Notes: generated by a model not told the origin, from the sequence alone. A stretch of 64,000 nt of DNA from Kordia jejudonensis (GCF_001005315.1 NZ_LBMG01000004.1:1-64000), one strand, 5' to 3'; counted from the stretch's first letter, positions 1-8,612 are shown. Translations and numbers: made by a program.

Positions 1-42
1 AAAACGGTCAACTCTATTTAGGGAAGTACAAAATTAAATTTC

Positions 43-81
43 ACCTAAACACCTAAACACCTAAACACCCAAACACCTAAA
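43..81. repeat. octamer tandem repeat upstream of hisS
   Basis: Five consecutive units of the octamer acctaaac (the fourth has one substitution, the fifth is partial) lie about 35 bp upstream of the hisS promoter box. The array is short and perfectly phased. It could vary in length by slippage, but nothing shows that it does. Confidence 0.8.
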
Positions 82-116
82 AAGCTCAAATTTTTCAATC
101 CCCAAAAAAATAGACT

Positions 117-124
117 TATATTTG
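117..124 (+). promoter_or_regulatory. candidate hisS promoter -7 box (TATATTTG)
   Basis: TATATTTG matches the Bacteroidetes -7 consensus TAnnTTTG and sits 17 bp before the hisS ATG, which implies a very short leader. No clear TTG -33 element is seen. Confidence 0.5.
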
Positions 125-141
125 CGCCACAATACAGAATC

Positions 142-1509
142 ATGGCACAAAAACCTAGCATACCAAAAGGAACACGAGATTTTTCTCCGATAGAAGTAGC
201 AAAACGAAACTACATTTTTAACATCATAAAAACGGCTTTTCAAAGCTTTGGATTTCAACCTATTGAAACCCCATGTTTTGAAAAATCAGAAACGTTACTT
301 GGGAAATATGGAGAAGAAGGCGATCGCTTAATTTTTAAAATCTTAAACTCTGGCGAAAAAGTAAAAAAAGCAGATTTGAAAGCGTTAGAAGCTGGAAACT
401 TAGCGCGTTTTTCAAATTCGTTAGCCGAAAAAGCATTGCGCTATGATTTAACAGTTCCGTTTGCACGATACGTAGTACAACACCAAAATGATATTACATT
501 TCCGTTCAAACGCTATCAAATTCAGCCAGTTTGGCGAGCTGACAGACCGCAACACGGAAGATTTCAAGAGTTTTTTCAGTGTGATGCAGATGTTGTCGGT
601 TCAACGTCACTTTGGCAAGAAGTAGAATTTGTGCAATTATACGATCAAGTATTCTCAAACTTAGGTTTGGAAGGTGTTACTATTAAAATTAACAATCGTA
701 AAATCCTCTCTGGAATTGCAGAAGTTATCGGAGCAAAGGATAAATTAATCGATTTCACAGTCGCGTTGGACAAACTCGATAAAATTGGCGAACAAGGCGT
801 AAAGGACGAAATGCTTGACAAAGGTATTTCTGCGGAAGCGATAGAAAAAGTACAACCATTATTCGGTTTCTCAGGAAATTTAGACGAAAAATTAAATCAA
901 CTCAAAGGTTTATTGGCAAGTTCGGAAGAAGGAATGCAAGGAATTGCCGATTTAGAATTCGTCTTTGAAGCTGTTGAGGTTTTAGGATTAAAAACGGCTA
1001 CCTTAGATTTAGATATTACGCTTGCTAGAGGTTTAAACTACTACACAGGCGCAATTTACGAAGTTGCTGCACCAGAAGGTGTAAAAATGGGCTCCATTGG
1101 CGGCGGCGGACGTTACGACGATTTAACAGGAATTTTTGGCTTGAAAAATGTTAGTGGCGTTGGAATTTCTTTTGGTTTAGATCGAATTTACTTAGTATTA
1201 GAAGAACTAGATTTGTTCCCTGAAACGGTTTCCGATAAAGTGGATGTATTATGTATCAATTTTGGCGAAAAAGAAGCGCTTGCTTCTATGAAATTGATCA
1301 AAATATTACGTGAAGCAGGAAAAAGTGCTGAGTTGTATCCTGATGCTGCAAAAATGAAAAAGCAGATGAACTACGCAAACAAACGCGATATTCCATATGT
1401 TATTATTATTGGTGGAAACGAATTGGAAAACAATACCTGCATCGTAAAAAATATGAAATCAGGAACACAGTTAGAGGTAGCTTTTGACGAAGTGTTGACT
1501 GCTTTTTAG
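142..1509 (+). CDS. hisS: histidine--tRNA ligase
   Basis: Class II aminoacyl-tRNA synthetase that charges tRNA-His in the cytoplasm. The 455-residue product has the usual length for the Bacteroidetes enzyme. Visible signatures are the N-terminal KGTRDF motif, class II motif 2 around the HGRFQEFFQCD stretch, the histidine-binding RGLNYYTG motif, GGGGRYDDL, and motif 3 as GVGISFGLDRI. The C-terminal 90 or so residues form the anticodon-binding domain. The ATG at 142 follows a TATATTTG promoter box closely, and there is no Shine-Dalgarno sequence, as is normal in this phylum. The gene appears to be transcribed alone. Confidence 0.97.
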   Translation: MAQKPSIPKGTRDFSPIEVAKRNYIFNIIKTAFQSFGFQPIETPCFEKSETLLGKYGEEGDRLIFKILNSGEKVKKADLKALEAGNLARFSNSLAEKALRYDLTVPFARYVVQHQNDITFPFKRYQIQPVWRADRPQHGRFQEFFQCDADVVGSTSLWQEVEFVQLYDQVFSNLGLEGVTIKINNRKILSGIAEVIGAKDKLIDFTVALDKLDKIGEQGVKDEMLDKGISAEAIEKVQPLFGFSGNLDEKLNQLKGLLASSEEGMQGIADLEFVFEAVEVLGLKTATLDLDITLARGLNYYTGAIYEVAAPEGVKMGSIGGGGRYDDLTGIFGLKNVSGVGISFGLDRIYLVLEELDLFPETVSDKVDVLCINFGEKEALASMKLIKILREAGKSAELYPDAAKMKKQMNYANKRDIPYVIIIGGNELENNTCIVKNMKSGTQLEVAFDEVLTAF

Positions 1510-1570
1510 AGACTTATTTTAGTGACTTTTAATCTGATTATTGTTAAAAAATCTAATTTAGTAACAATTC

Positions 1571-1680
1571 GTGTACTATTTTTCTGAATATTAACTTTTT
1601 GAAATTGTAAAATCATTTTCTATGATGTAATTTGCTGTACCAAAACATTTTAGTAATTACTAATTTTAAATGAATTAATC
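1571..1680 (+). repeat. duplicated upstream region, copy 1 (pairs with 1971-2080)
   Basis: This 110-bp stretch ends exactly at the ATG of the first double-glycine peptide gene and aligns without gaps to 1971-2080 in front of the second; I count about 14 mismatches by eye. The invariant parts include tttttctgaa, ttaactttttgaaattgt, a TAATTTG box and the last 20 or so bases before the ATG. The promoter and leader were therefore duplicated together with the gene, and the invariant parts probably mark the promoter. Confidence 0.85.
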
Positions 1681-1878
1681 ATGAAAAAACACATTTCAAG
1701 TATCGGGAAAGTTTTAAGCAAAACGGAACAGAAATCTATCAATGGAGGCTTACTAAGTGGCGGACTTGGTAATCCGTGTCCTATAGTATTATTGGCAGCA
1801 CCACCAGAAGGTTGTCGTTGGGTAGGTATTCCAGTATGTAGGTATAAGTTAGTTTGTGACGCGATCACGATTTACTAA
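1681..1878 (+). CDS. double-glycine leader cysteine peptide (RiPP/bacteriocin-like precursor), copy 1
   Basis: A 65-residue peptide with a 23-residue leader ending in INGG, the classic double-glycine site cut by C39-type peptidases of bacteriocin ABC exporters. The core of 42 residues has four cysteines spaced C-x11-C-x7-C-x5-C, an APPEGC turn and a YKLVC motif. The core has almost no Ser or Thr, so lanthionine rings are unlikely; two disulfides or another cysteine modification fit better. It is a paralogue of the gene at 2081-2284, with the same cysteine spacing and a duplicated upstream region. No modification enzyme or C39 exporter is encoded in this window, so export would depend on genes elsewhere. 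Its biological role (antimicrobial or signal) is unknown. Confidence 0.75.
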   Translation: MKKHISSIGKVLSKTEQKSINGGLLSGGLGNPCPIVLLAAPPEGCRWVGIPVCRYKLVCDAITIY

Positions 1879-1901
1879 ATCTAGTTTTAGATTTTTTAAG
1901 G

Positions 1902-1933
1902 AAACCTTCTCTTCAAACGGAGAAGGTTTTTTT
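1902..1933 (+). terminator. Rho-independent terminator after peptide copy 1
   Basis: The arms aaaccttct and agaaggttt pair perfectly around a short loop and are followed by a T tract. This separates the two peptide genes into independent transcription units. Confidence 0.8.
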
Positions 1934-1970
1934 AATATTTATTTTTTCTGCAACGAATTTAGAGTCGTAT

Positions 1971-2080
1971 GTGTGCTATTTTTCTGAACATTAACTTTTT
2001 GAAATTGTGAAATCATTTTCTATAGCGTAATTTGTTACACCAAAAATTTTTAACGATTACTAATTTTAAATGAATTAATC
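1971..2080 (+). repeat. duplicated upstream region, copy 2 (pairs with 1571-1680)
   Basis: Second copy of the 110-bp upstream module, exactly 400 bp from the first and again ending at an ATG. The last bases before the start codon are identical in both copies. Confidence 0.85.
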
Positions 2081-2284
2081 ATGAAAAAACACATTTTAAG
2101 CATCGGGAAAGCTTTAAGCAAAACAGAACAAAAAGCAATTAACGGAGGCGCAATAGTGCCAACTTCAATTGATTTTCCATGTGAAGAACCTGTATTAGCG
2201 CCGCCACCAATTGGATGCAACTACAAACGTATCAGACCATGTACATACATTTTAGTATGTTTGAGCGACATTACTCTTCATTAA
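2081..2284 (+). CDS. double-glycine leader cysteine peptide (RiPP/bacteriocin-like precursor), copy 2
   Basis: A 67-residue paralogue of the preceding peptide. The 23-residue leader is nearly identical (MKKHIxSIGKxLSKTEQK, ending INGG), while the 44-residue core has diverged at most positions. The core keeps the four cysteines at exactly the same spacing (C-x11-C-x7-C-x5-C), the APPxxGC turn and the YxLVC motif. Conservation of leader and cysteine frame with a variable core is the usual pattern of secreted bacteriocin or pheromone families. Function, modification and target are not known. Confidence 0.75.
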   Translation: MKKHILSIGKALSKTEQKAINGGAIVPTSIDFPCEEPVLAPPPIGCNYKRIRPCTYILVCLSDITLH

Positions 2285-2295
2285 ATTGAATACAG

Positions 2296-2352
2296 AAGCT
2301 GTCTAAAAATTATTATTACAGATTTGGTAAGATAATTTTTTAGATAGCTTTT
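2296..2352. terminator. likely bidirectional terminator between peptide copy 2 and the CHAP gene
   Basis: The sequences agctgtctaaaaattat and ataattttttagatagct pair along most of their length and are flanked by T-rich sequence on the right. They lie between convergent genes, so one hairpin probably serves both. Confidence 0.6.
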
Positions 2353-2365
2353 AATATTTTTTAGA

Positions 2366-2962
2366 TTACTCTTTTCGCAACCAACCTACAACTCTAGCGT
2401 TTGAAATTTTCCAACGATTATCTTCTTGATGTAAATCATATGAAACACGCGTATTACTAAACGGACCTGCATTCTGTTGGATAATTGTGACGGTATTTTC
2501 AGTTACTTTCGTAATAATTGCAACATGTCCGAAACTATTATACCAAGAACTTTGAAACACTAAAATATCATTGATTTTCGGTTTTGAGATGCTTCCATTT
2601 GTATATTGAATCAAATCGCGTTGTATATTTCGTTTACCATCTTTTACGTTCGGATTAAAAAAATCTTTTGCATGACCGTAACTATCTGGCATTTTATGGT
2701 GTAAATATTCATAATAATACCGTTTGACAAATTCAACACATTGAAACTGTAATCCTAAATTATATCCATCTTTTGTTGTATTTCGTTTTTCTACATGATT
2801 TACCGCGCCATTATAATACACAGATACATTATTGAAGGAATCAAGTTCTTCGCCAATAGTTTTAAAAGGATTTAAATTGATACATTTTGAAGATACAATC
2901 AACCCAATTGCAAGTATGCCTAAACAAATAATGAAAATATAAATTCGCTTCACTTTTATCAA
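2366..2962 (-). CDS. CHAP-domain amidase/peptidase, membrane-anchored
   Basis: A 198-residue protein with an N-terminal hydrophobic segment (about residues 7-25), then a CHAP domain. The catalytic Cys is residue 75 in FQCVEF and the His is residue 146 in FGHVAI, followed by a polar N164 in IQQNAG, the usual Cys-His-Asn order. CHAP enzymes cut peptidoglycan cross-links or glutathionylspermidine; this one probably acts on peptidoglycan outside the cytoplasmic membrane. No ATG is available near the N-terminus, so the start is a TTG at 2962 or the GTG at 2953. It lies 7 bp after a small membrane protein gene on the same strand, so the two are probably cotranscribed. Whether it relates to the nearby secreted peptides is unknown. 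Confidence 0.75.
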   Translation of the reverse strand: MIKVKRIYIFIICLGILAIGLIVSSKCINLNPFKTIGEELDSFNNVSVYYNGAVNHVEKRNTTKDGYNLGLQFQCVEFVKRYYYEYLHHKMPDSYGHAKDFFNPNVKDGKRNIQRDLIQYTNGSISKPKINDILVFQSSWYNSFGHVAIITKVTENTVTIIQQNAGPFSNTRVSYDLHQEDNRWKISNARVVGWLRKE

Positions 2963-2969
2963 TCCTTTA

Positions 2970-3485
2970 TTAAAAAATTGTTATTGAATGAATACAACTA
3001 ATTGTTAGAATGATGATTCCAATAATCATAATAATCTTGTTTTTAAGACCGAATCCATATTTTTTTCTAAATGGTTTTTTAATTAACAATGTAATCATAA
3101 ATACTGAAATTACATTTAATGCAATTGCTAAAAGAAAATCTGAAATAAAGAAATCTAGCATATCATTGAAGTCAAGGTAAGTGACTGTAAATAAGAATGA
3201 TATTAGAAGAGTAAACCAGAAAATAATACTACCAATCCAGCCATTTTTATGATTTTGGTATAGCATGATTATCGAAAAGCAGCCTAAAACTATTAGACTA
3301 AAATCAAAATAAAACTCTCTTGTGTAATATGCTAATGATAGTTCTTCCCAAGTAGTCAACTTGTATTTTATGGGTAAAAAGATAGATTCTCTAAGTTTTA
3401 TATAAAAGAAGTACGTTAGTATTAGAATTGTTATTGATTGAACAGCAACAATAATTTTAGTCATTTCGTGAGTATCATTAGTCAT
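2970..3485 (-). CDS. small multi-pass membrane protein, unknown function
   Basis: About 171 residues from the ATG at 3485 (an upstream in-frame TTG at 3536 would add 17 residues and is less likely). Four or five hydrophobic segments are visible, with short charged loops, and there is no recognisable domain. It precedes the CHAP-domain gene by 7 bp on the same strand. I do not recognise the family. Confidence 0.6.
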   Translation of the reverse strand: MTNDTHEMTKIIVAVQSITILILTYFFYIKLRESIFLPIKYKLTTWEELSLAYYTREFYFDFSLIVLGCFSIIMLYQNHKNGWIGSIIFWFTLLISFLFTVTYLDFNDMLDFFISDFLLAIALNVISVFMITLLIKKPFRKKYGFGLKNKIIMIIGIIILTISCIHSITIF

Positions 3486-3620
3486 GTTTAGAGTGTCTAG
3501 TTTTTTAAAGTAAATCTTATTCGTTTTAAGATGCAAAATAATGCTTTAGTATGTACCTAAATTTGATAATAAATTTACAAAGATGAATTTTAGTGTATAA
3601 CTGTAAAACTAATTAATTCG

Positions 3621-3628
3621 TACCTTTG
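3621..3628 (+). promoter_or_regulatory. candidate promoter -7 box (TACCTTTG) of the radical SAM gene
   Basis: TACCTTTG is a perfect TAnnTTTG box 7 bp before the ATG at 3636, implying a nearly leaderless transcript. No convincing -33 TTG is seen at the expected distance. Confidence 0.5.
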
Positions 3629-3635
3629 CACTCTT

Positions 3636-5588
3636 ATGCAAGCAAATAAACTCTCAGATTGGTTACCAACAACAAAAAAAGAAGTAAAAATTCGAGGTTG
3701 GGAAGAACTAGATGTAATTCTATTTAGCGGTGACGCGTATGTAGATCATCCATCATTTGGACCTGCCGTTATTGGTCGTATCTTGGAAAGTTATGGACTA
3801 AAAGTAGCTATAGTTCCGCAACCAAGTGTACACGACGATTTGCAAGATTTTACAAAACTAGGAACGCCAAAATTGTTTTTTGGAGTTACGGGCGGTTGCA
3901 TGGATCCTATGGTGAGTAATTACACTGCAAGTAAAAAACGAAGAGATAAAGACGCCTACACGCCAAACGGTGATAAAGGTTTTCGACCAGATTATGCCAC
4001 ATCAGTATATTCAAATATCTTAAAAGAAAAATTTCCAGATGTTCCTGTGTTAATCGGAGGAATTGAAGCTTCATTACGCCGTGTAACACACTATGATTAT
4101 TGGAGTGATAAACTCATGCCAACCATTTTAGAAACCTCTAAAGCAGATATGTTAGTCTATGGAATGGGCGAACAGCCTTTGCGAGAAGTTGTAAAACTAT
4201 TGCAAAAAGGAGTGCCTTTTTCAAGCTTAAGAACCATAAAACAAACCGCTTTTTTAGTACATAAAGACGAAGAGATTCCTAAAAATAAAAATTGGGATGA
4301 TGTCGAAATTCATTCGCACTATGTTTGTTTAAAGAATAAGAAAAAATTTGCGTCTAACTTTAAAGTCATCGAGCAAGAATCGAATAAACTAAAAGCAAGA
4401 CGAATTTTTCAAGGTGTAAATGACAAGACTTTGGTAATAAATCCACCATATCCTACAATGACGGAACAGGAAATTGATGCTTCTTTCGATTTACCATACA
4501 CACGTTTGCCACATCCAAAATACAACAAGCGCGGACCAATTCCTGCGTTTGAAATGATTAAAACGTCTATCAACATTCATCGTGGTTGCTTTGGCGGTTG
4601 TAGTTTCTGTACAATTTCTGCACATCAAGGAAAATTTATTGCAAGTCGTAGTAAAGAATCTATCTTAAGAGAAGTTGATAAAGTGGCAAACATGCCCGAT
4701 TTTAAAGGCTATTTATCAGATATTGGCGGACCATCTGCTAACATGTATCAAATGAAAGGAAAAGTACAATCGATCTGTGATAAATGTGTCGCACCTTCCT
4801 GTATTTCGCCTGTAATTTGCAGTAATTTAGATACATCTCATAAACCATTAACTGAATTGTATCAAGCAGTAGATAGTCATCCGAAAGTAAAAAAATCATT
4901 CATCGGAAGTGGAATTCGTCACGATATGTTAGTACCAGAATTCAATAAAAATGCAGATGCAAAAGAATTGGATGATTATACAGAAGAAGTGATGACAAAA
5001 CACGTTTCGGGACGTTTAAAAGTAGCTCCAGAGCATACATCTGATCCAGTTTTAAAACTGATGCGTAAGCCTTCATTTGAATATTTTCATAAATTTAAAG
5101 AACGTTTTGATAAAATCAACATCAAGAAAAAATTGAAACTTCAGTTGATTCCGTACTTTATTTCAAATCATCCAGCTTGCGAAGTAGAAGATATGGCAAA
5201 TTTAGCTGCTGAAACCAAAGAAATGGGCTTTCAGTTAGAGCAAGTACAAGGATTTACACCAACACCAATGACGGTTGCAACGGTAATTTACTACAGTGGA
5301 TATCATCCATATACACTAAAACCAACCAAAACACCGAAAACTAAGAAAGAAAAAGAGGAACAACATCGTTTTTTCTTTTGGTATAAAAAGGATAACAAAG
5401 GTTGGATTCGAAGAACGCTGAATAAACTTGGTAGAAAAGATTTAGTAGAAGCGTTGGTGCCTGAAGAAGAAACGAATACGTGGAAAAGTATCAAGCCTAA
5501 AAAGGTGAAAAATACGTTTGATAATGCAATTCCTGCGCATCACGCACGTTCTAAAAAGAAACACAAACCCAAAAAGAAGCGTCGTTAA
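3636..5588 (+). CDS. YgiQ family radical SAM protein
   Basis: The 650-residue product matches the UPF0313/YgiQ family in length and layout. An N-terminal region of about 300 residues contains the family motif GDAYVDHPSFG, followed by a radical SAM core whose 4Fe-4S ligands are C318, C322 and C325 in GCFGGCSFC. A further group of cysteines (around CDKCVAPSCISPVIC) may bind a second cluster. The C-terminus is a basic tail rich in Lys. The reaction of this family is not established. An RluA pseudouridine synthase follows 65 bp downstream on the same strand. The start is supported by a TAnnTTTG box directly upstream. Confidence 0.93.
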   Translation: MQANKLSDWLPTTKKEVKIRGWEELDVILFSGDAYVDHPSFGPAVIGRILESYGLKVAIVPQPSVHDDLQDFTKLGTPKLFFGVTGGCMDPMVSNYTASKKRRDKDAYTPNGDKGFRPDYATSVYSNILKEKFPDVPVLIGGIEASLRRVTHYDYWSDKLMPTILETSKADMLVYGMGEQPLREVVKLLQKGVPFSSLRTIKQTAFLVHKDEEIPKNKNWDDVEIHSHYVCLKNKKKFASNFKVIEQESNKLKARRIFQGVNDKTLVINPPYPTMTEQEIDASFDLPYTRLPHPKYNKRGPIPAFEMIKTSINIHRGCFGGCSFCTISAHQGKFIASRSKESILREVDKVANMPDFKGYLSDIGGPSANMYQMKGKVQSICDKCVAPSCISPVICSNLDTSHKPLTELYQAVDSHPKVKKSFIGSGIRHDMLVPEFNKNADAKELDDYTEEVMTKHVSGRLKVAPEHTSDPVLKLMRKPSFEYFHKFKERFDKINIKKKLKLQLIPYFISNHPACEVEDMANLAAETKEMGFQLEQVQGFTPTPMTVATVIYYSGYHPYTLKPTKTPKTKKEKEEQHRFFFWYKKDNKGWIRRTLNKLGRKDLVEALVPEEETNTWKSIKPKKVKNTFDNAIPAHHARSKKKHKPKKKRR

Positions 5589-5653
5589 ATTAGCGACTAG
5601 CTTTGATGTGAAATAATGTCTGCAATTTTAAAATTTCATAAAGAAAGCCCTGA

Positions 5654-6322
5654 ATGTCTAAGCTTACAATCATACATGAAAACAACGATTACATTGTTGT
5701 AAATAAAGCTGCTGGATTGATAAGTGAGCAAAGCCCGTATGAAGCTATCACTATTGAAAATCAGGTGTTTAATCATATTTTGCAAAGCAAGCGAAAACCC
5801 TATGTTGGTATCATTCATCGGTTAGATCGAGTGACGAGCGGCGTTCTAATTTTAGCAAAAAAGAAAAGTGTTTTAGTAAGGTTTAATACGTTATTCAGTA
5901 GCCGAAAAGTTCAAAAAACATATCTGGCAATTGTTACAAACAAACCAGCAAAAAACAACGGAAACTTAGTCAATTTTCTCAGAAAAAACACCAAAGAAAA
6001 AAAAGCAGAAATAGTTCCATCCAAAACAAAAGACACCCAAAATTGTATGCTTTCTTATAAAGTAATCGGTAAAAATGATACGGGTTATCTATTAGAAGTT
6101 AGACCAAAAACGGGTAGATTTCATCAAATACGTGCGCAATTGGCTAATATTGGACTTCCTATCGTGGGCGATGCTACCTATGGATCTGATCAAAAATATT
6201 TACCATTATCAATTTGTCTCCATGCTTGGAAACTAACTTTTGAAGATGCTGATGCTAAGGAAACTATAATGTATGAAGCATCTTTGCCGACGCATGATTT
6301 TTGGAAATTTGATGCTATTTAG
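5654..6322 (+). CDS. RluA family RNA pseudouridine synthase
   Basis: A 222-residue enzyme that isomerises uridine to pseudouridine in rRNA or tRNA. The catalytic motif HRLDRVTSG is present with the nucleophilic Asp at residue 58. Other family signatures include the KTYLAIV strand after the catalytic domain and the RPKTGRFHQIRAQLA motif. There is no N-terminal S4 domain, so this is a short RluA-type enzyme of unknown target. It probably shares a transcript with the upstream radical SAM gene. Confidence 0.93.
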   Translation: MSKLTIIHENNDYIVVNKAAGLISEQSPYEAITIENQVFNHILQSKRKPYVGIIHRLDRVTSGVLILAKKKSVLVRFNTLFSSRKVQKTYLAIVTNKPAKNNGNLVNFLRKNTKEKKAEIVPSKTKDTQNCMLSYKVIGKNDTGYLLEVRPKTGRFHQIRAQLANIGLPIVGDATYGSDQKYLPLSICLHAWKLTFEDADAKETIMYEASLPTHDFWKFDAI

Positions 6323-6768
6323 CAATGCCAATTATTTTTGATAAGTAAAGGAGTTCGACGTAAAAAATTTAGTTCGATACTCTTCTTTTCCGAAGTATAG
6401 CAGGGATTTTCCGTTAAAAATTTTTGAATCCTTGGAAAAAATTTAGGGAAATTCATGCGGTTTTAGTTTTTCCCTAAAAGAAAAACTAAAAATACCTCTG
6501 GAAAAGTTCCCTTTCTTTTGTTTCTTTTCTTTGGGAAAGCAAAGAAAATGAAAATTAAATGCTGAAAATGTGGGAATTAATAAAGAGTTTTCAAACTTAA
6601 ATATAAATTTGATTACTTATATTTAACTGACGTTAAGTATTATTCTACAGATACACGTTACCCAAACAGATTGCAACACTCAATATCACAATACTATCTT
6701 TAAAAGTGTCAAAAGTTTACAATCTCTAAACAAATTCTTTCGTATTTTTACAAAAAACTAAAAACCTC
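6323..6768. other. 446-bp intergenic region with a strong hairpin
   Basis: I see no gene here. At 6462-6490 the arms tttagtttttc and gaaaaactaaa form a perfect 11-bp stem with a 7-base loop. The purine/pyrimidine-rich stretch at about 6505-6550 (repeated ttctttt on one side, aaagaaaa on the other) can also fold back. The hairpin may terminate the pseudouridine synthase transcript, although it lies 140 bp past its stop; dispersed intergenic repeats of this kind are common in flavobacteria. Confidence 0.5.
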
Positions 6769-7380
6769 ATGAGAATATTTATGTTACTGCTTATGGTTTG
6801 TGCTGTAAGTTGTACTTCAAAACCGAAAGAAAAAGCAAAAGAAACTGCTTTACATCAAGAAACGACAACTAAAACAACATCTGAAAAAACCATGGAAAAA
6901 GGATCAATACATCAGTTTACTGTAAAAGATATTGCTGGAAACGTCTTTAAATTAGCCGATTTAAAAGGGAAAAAAGTACTATTTGTCAACACAGCATCTG
7001 AATGTGGATTAACGCCACAATACGAAGTATTACAAGAAGTATACGATACATACAAAGATAAAAACTTTACGATTATTGGTTTTCCTGCAAACAACTTTGG
7101 CGGACAAGAACCTGGAAGTGATCAACAAATTGCAAAATTTTGCAAAGCTAATTACGGCGTAACATTCCCGATGATGAGCAAAATTTCTGTTAAAGGAGCT
7201 GACATGCACGAAGTGTATAAATTCTTAACTCAAAAATCGCAAAACGGATTGCAAGATTCTGAAGTTGCTTGGAATTTTCAAAAATACTTAGTAAACGCTA
7301 ACGGAGAACTTGAAAAAGTAGTTTCTCCACAAACCTTACCAAACGACGAAAGTGTATTGGCTTGGATTGAAGGAAAATAA
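6769..7380 (+). CDS. glutathione peroxidase family lipoprotein
   Basis: Thioredoxin-fold peroxidase of 203 residues. The N-terminus is a lipoprotein signal with lipobox Cys at residue 15 (AVSC), followed by a Lys/Thr-rich linker and the GPx domain from about residue 45. The catalytic triad of the family is complete: Cys79 in ASECGLT, Gln113 in NNFGGQEPG and Trp168 in AWNF. It is a cysteine-type, not selenocysteine, enzyme. Such proteins usually reduce lipid hydroperoxides with thioredoxin as donor; here the lipid anchor places it in the periplasm. A PLP trans-sulfuration enzyme begins 12 bp downstream, suggesting an operon. Confidence 0.93.
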   Translation: MRIFMLLLMVCAVSCTSKPKEKAKETALHQETTTKTTSEKTMEKGSIHQFTVKDIAGNVFKLADLKGKKVLFVNTASECGLTPQYEVLQEVYDTYKDKNFTIIGFPANNFGGQEPGSDQQIAKFCKANYGVTFPMMSKISVKGADMHEVYKFLTQKSQNGLQDSEVAWNFQKYLVNANGELEKVVSPQTLPNDESVLAWIEGK

Positions 7381-7392
7381 TCGAAGTTATTT

Positions 7393-8556
7393 ATGAAGAT
7401 AAAAAAACAAAAGTTAGGGCTCAATACAGTTTGTACACATACGGGAGAAGTAGAAGACAAGCAATTTAAAGGAGCCGTTTCCCCAATCTATCTAAGTAGT
7501 TCGTATGCTTTTGAAGATATTGATGAAAAACGCTATCCAAGGTACTTTAATACACCAAATCAGCAAGCACTTTGTAAAAAAGTTGCCGCGCTAGAACATA
7601 CAGAAGCCGCAATGATTTTTGGTAGCGGAATGGCAGCTGTAAGTACAAGTTTGTTGGCATTTTTGCACAAAGGCGATCATGTTGTACTGCAAAATGCATT
7701 GTATGGTGGAACGATGAATTTAGTGTTGGAAGAATTTGATAAATACGGAATAGAATATTCATTTACCCAAAGCCTGAACATCAAAGATTTTAAGAAGGAA
7801 ATCAAGAAGAACACCAAAGTGATTTATATTGAAACACCTTCAAATCCGCTGTTGAAAATTACGGATATTCGTAAAGTTGCCAAACTTGCCAAAAAGCACG
7901 ATTTGGTTACCATGATCGATAATACTTTTGCAAGTCCTGTAAACCAATTGCCAGCTACGATGGGAATTGATATTGTAATTCACAGCGCAACTAAATATTT
8001 TGGCGGACATAGTGATATATTGGCTGGAGCTGTTGCGGCTTCTGCGGAACATATGAATCAAATATTTCAATTGGCAAAAAATCTTGGCGGAAGCCTGAGT
8101 GATTTTACAGTTTGGATGTTGGAAAGAAGTATGAAAACTTTAGGAATTCGCGTAAAAGAACAAAATAAGAACGCGTTAAAATTAGCGAGCTTTTTGGAAA
8201 AGCATGAAGCGGTTGAAAACGTTTATTATCCAGGTTTAACATCGCATCCTGATTACGAATTGGCAGCATCGCAAATGTCAGGTTTTGGCGGAATGATGTC
8301 GTTTGAATTAAAGTCAGAATACAATGTTTCAAAATTTTTCAAGTCTTTACAATTAATCAAACCATCCATGAGTTTGGCAGGTGTTGAAAGTACCATGTTG
8401 AGTCCGACACAAACCTCGCATGCTTTATTAACTCCTGAAGAACGTAAAAAGCAAGGAATTTCAGATGGATTGATTCGTTTTTCGGTTGGAATAGAGGAGA
8501 AGCAGGATCTCATTTCAGACATTAAACAGGCTATAAAAAAGTCGAAAAAGAAGTAA
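7393..8556 (+). CDS. PLP-dependent trans-sulfuration enzyme (cystathionine gamma-synthase/lyase family)
   Basis: A 387-residue Cys/Met metabolism PLP enzyme. The PLP lysine is K201 in SATKYFGGH, and the cofactor loop GSGMAAVS and ETPSNP substrate motif are present. Family members include cystathionine gamma-synthase, cystathionine gamma-lyase, methionine gamma-lyase and O-acylhomoserine sulfhydrylase, and sequence reading alone does not separate them. It follows a glutathione peroxidase by 12 bp, so sulfur amino acid supply and thiol peroxidase activity may be co-regulated. Confidence 0.9.
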   Translation: MKIKKQKLGLNTVCTHTGEVEDKQFKGAVSPIYLSSSYAFEDIDEKRYPRYFNTPNQQALCKKVAALEHTEAAMIFGSGMAAVSTSLLAFLHKGDHVVLQNALYGGTMNLVLEEFDKYGIEYSFTQSLNIKDFKKEIKKNTKVIYIETPSNPLLKITDIRKVAKLAKKHDLVTMIDNTFASPVNQLPATMGIDIVIHSATKYFGGHSDILAGAVAASAEHMNQIFQLAKNLGGSLSDFTVWMLERSMKTLGIRVKEQNKNALKLASFLEKHEAVENVYYPGLTSHPDYELAASQMSGFGGMMSFELKSEYNVSKFFKSLQLIKPSMSLAGVESTMLSPTQTSHALLTPEERKKQGISDGLIRFSVGIEEKQDLISDIKQAIKKSKKK

Positions 8557-8569
8557 CATAAACAGACTA

Positions 8570-8612
8570 TATCGTCCTAAAGTGACATTATTGTTTTAGG
8601 ACGATACAGTAT
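8570..8612. terminator. strong bidirectional terminator
   Basis: The arms tatcgtcctaaa (8570-8581) and tttaggacgata (8595-8606) form a perfect 12-bp stem between convergent genes, followed by a T tract near 8611. Confidence 0.85.

Noticed and set aside
1681-2284. Class I lanthipeptide precursors
   Set aside because: The cores have almost no Ser or Thr for lanthionine rings and no LanB/LanC genes are nearby; a double-glycine secreted peptide is the safer call.
3636-5588. YgiQ-type radical SAM enzyme as the modifying enzyme of the cysteine peptides
   Set aside because: YgiQ is a widespread core protein unrelated to sactipeptide maturases and is separated from the peptides by an opposite-strand operon.
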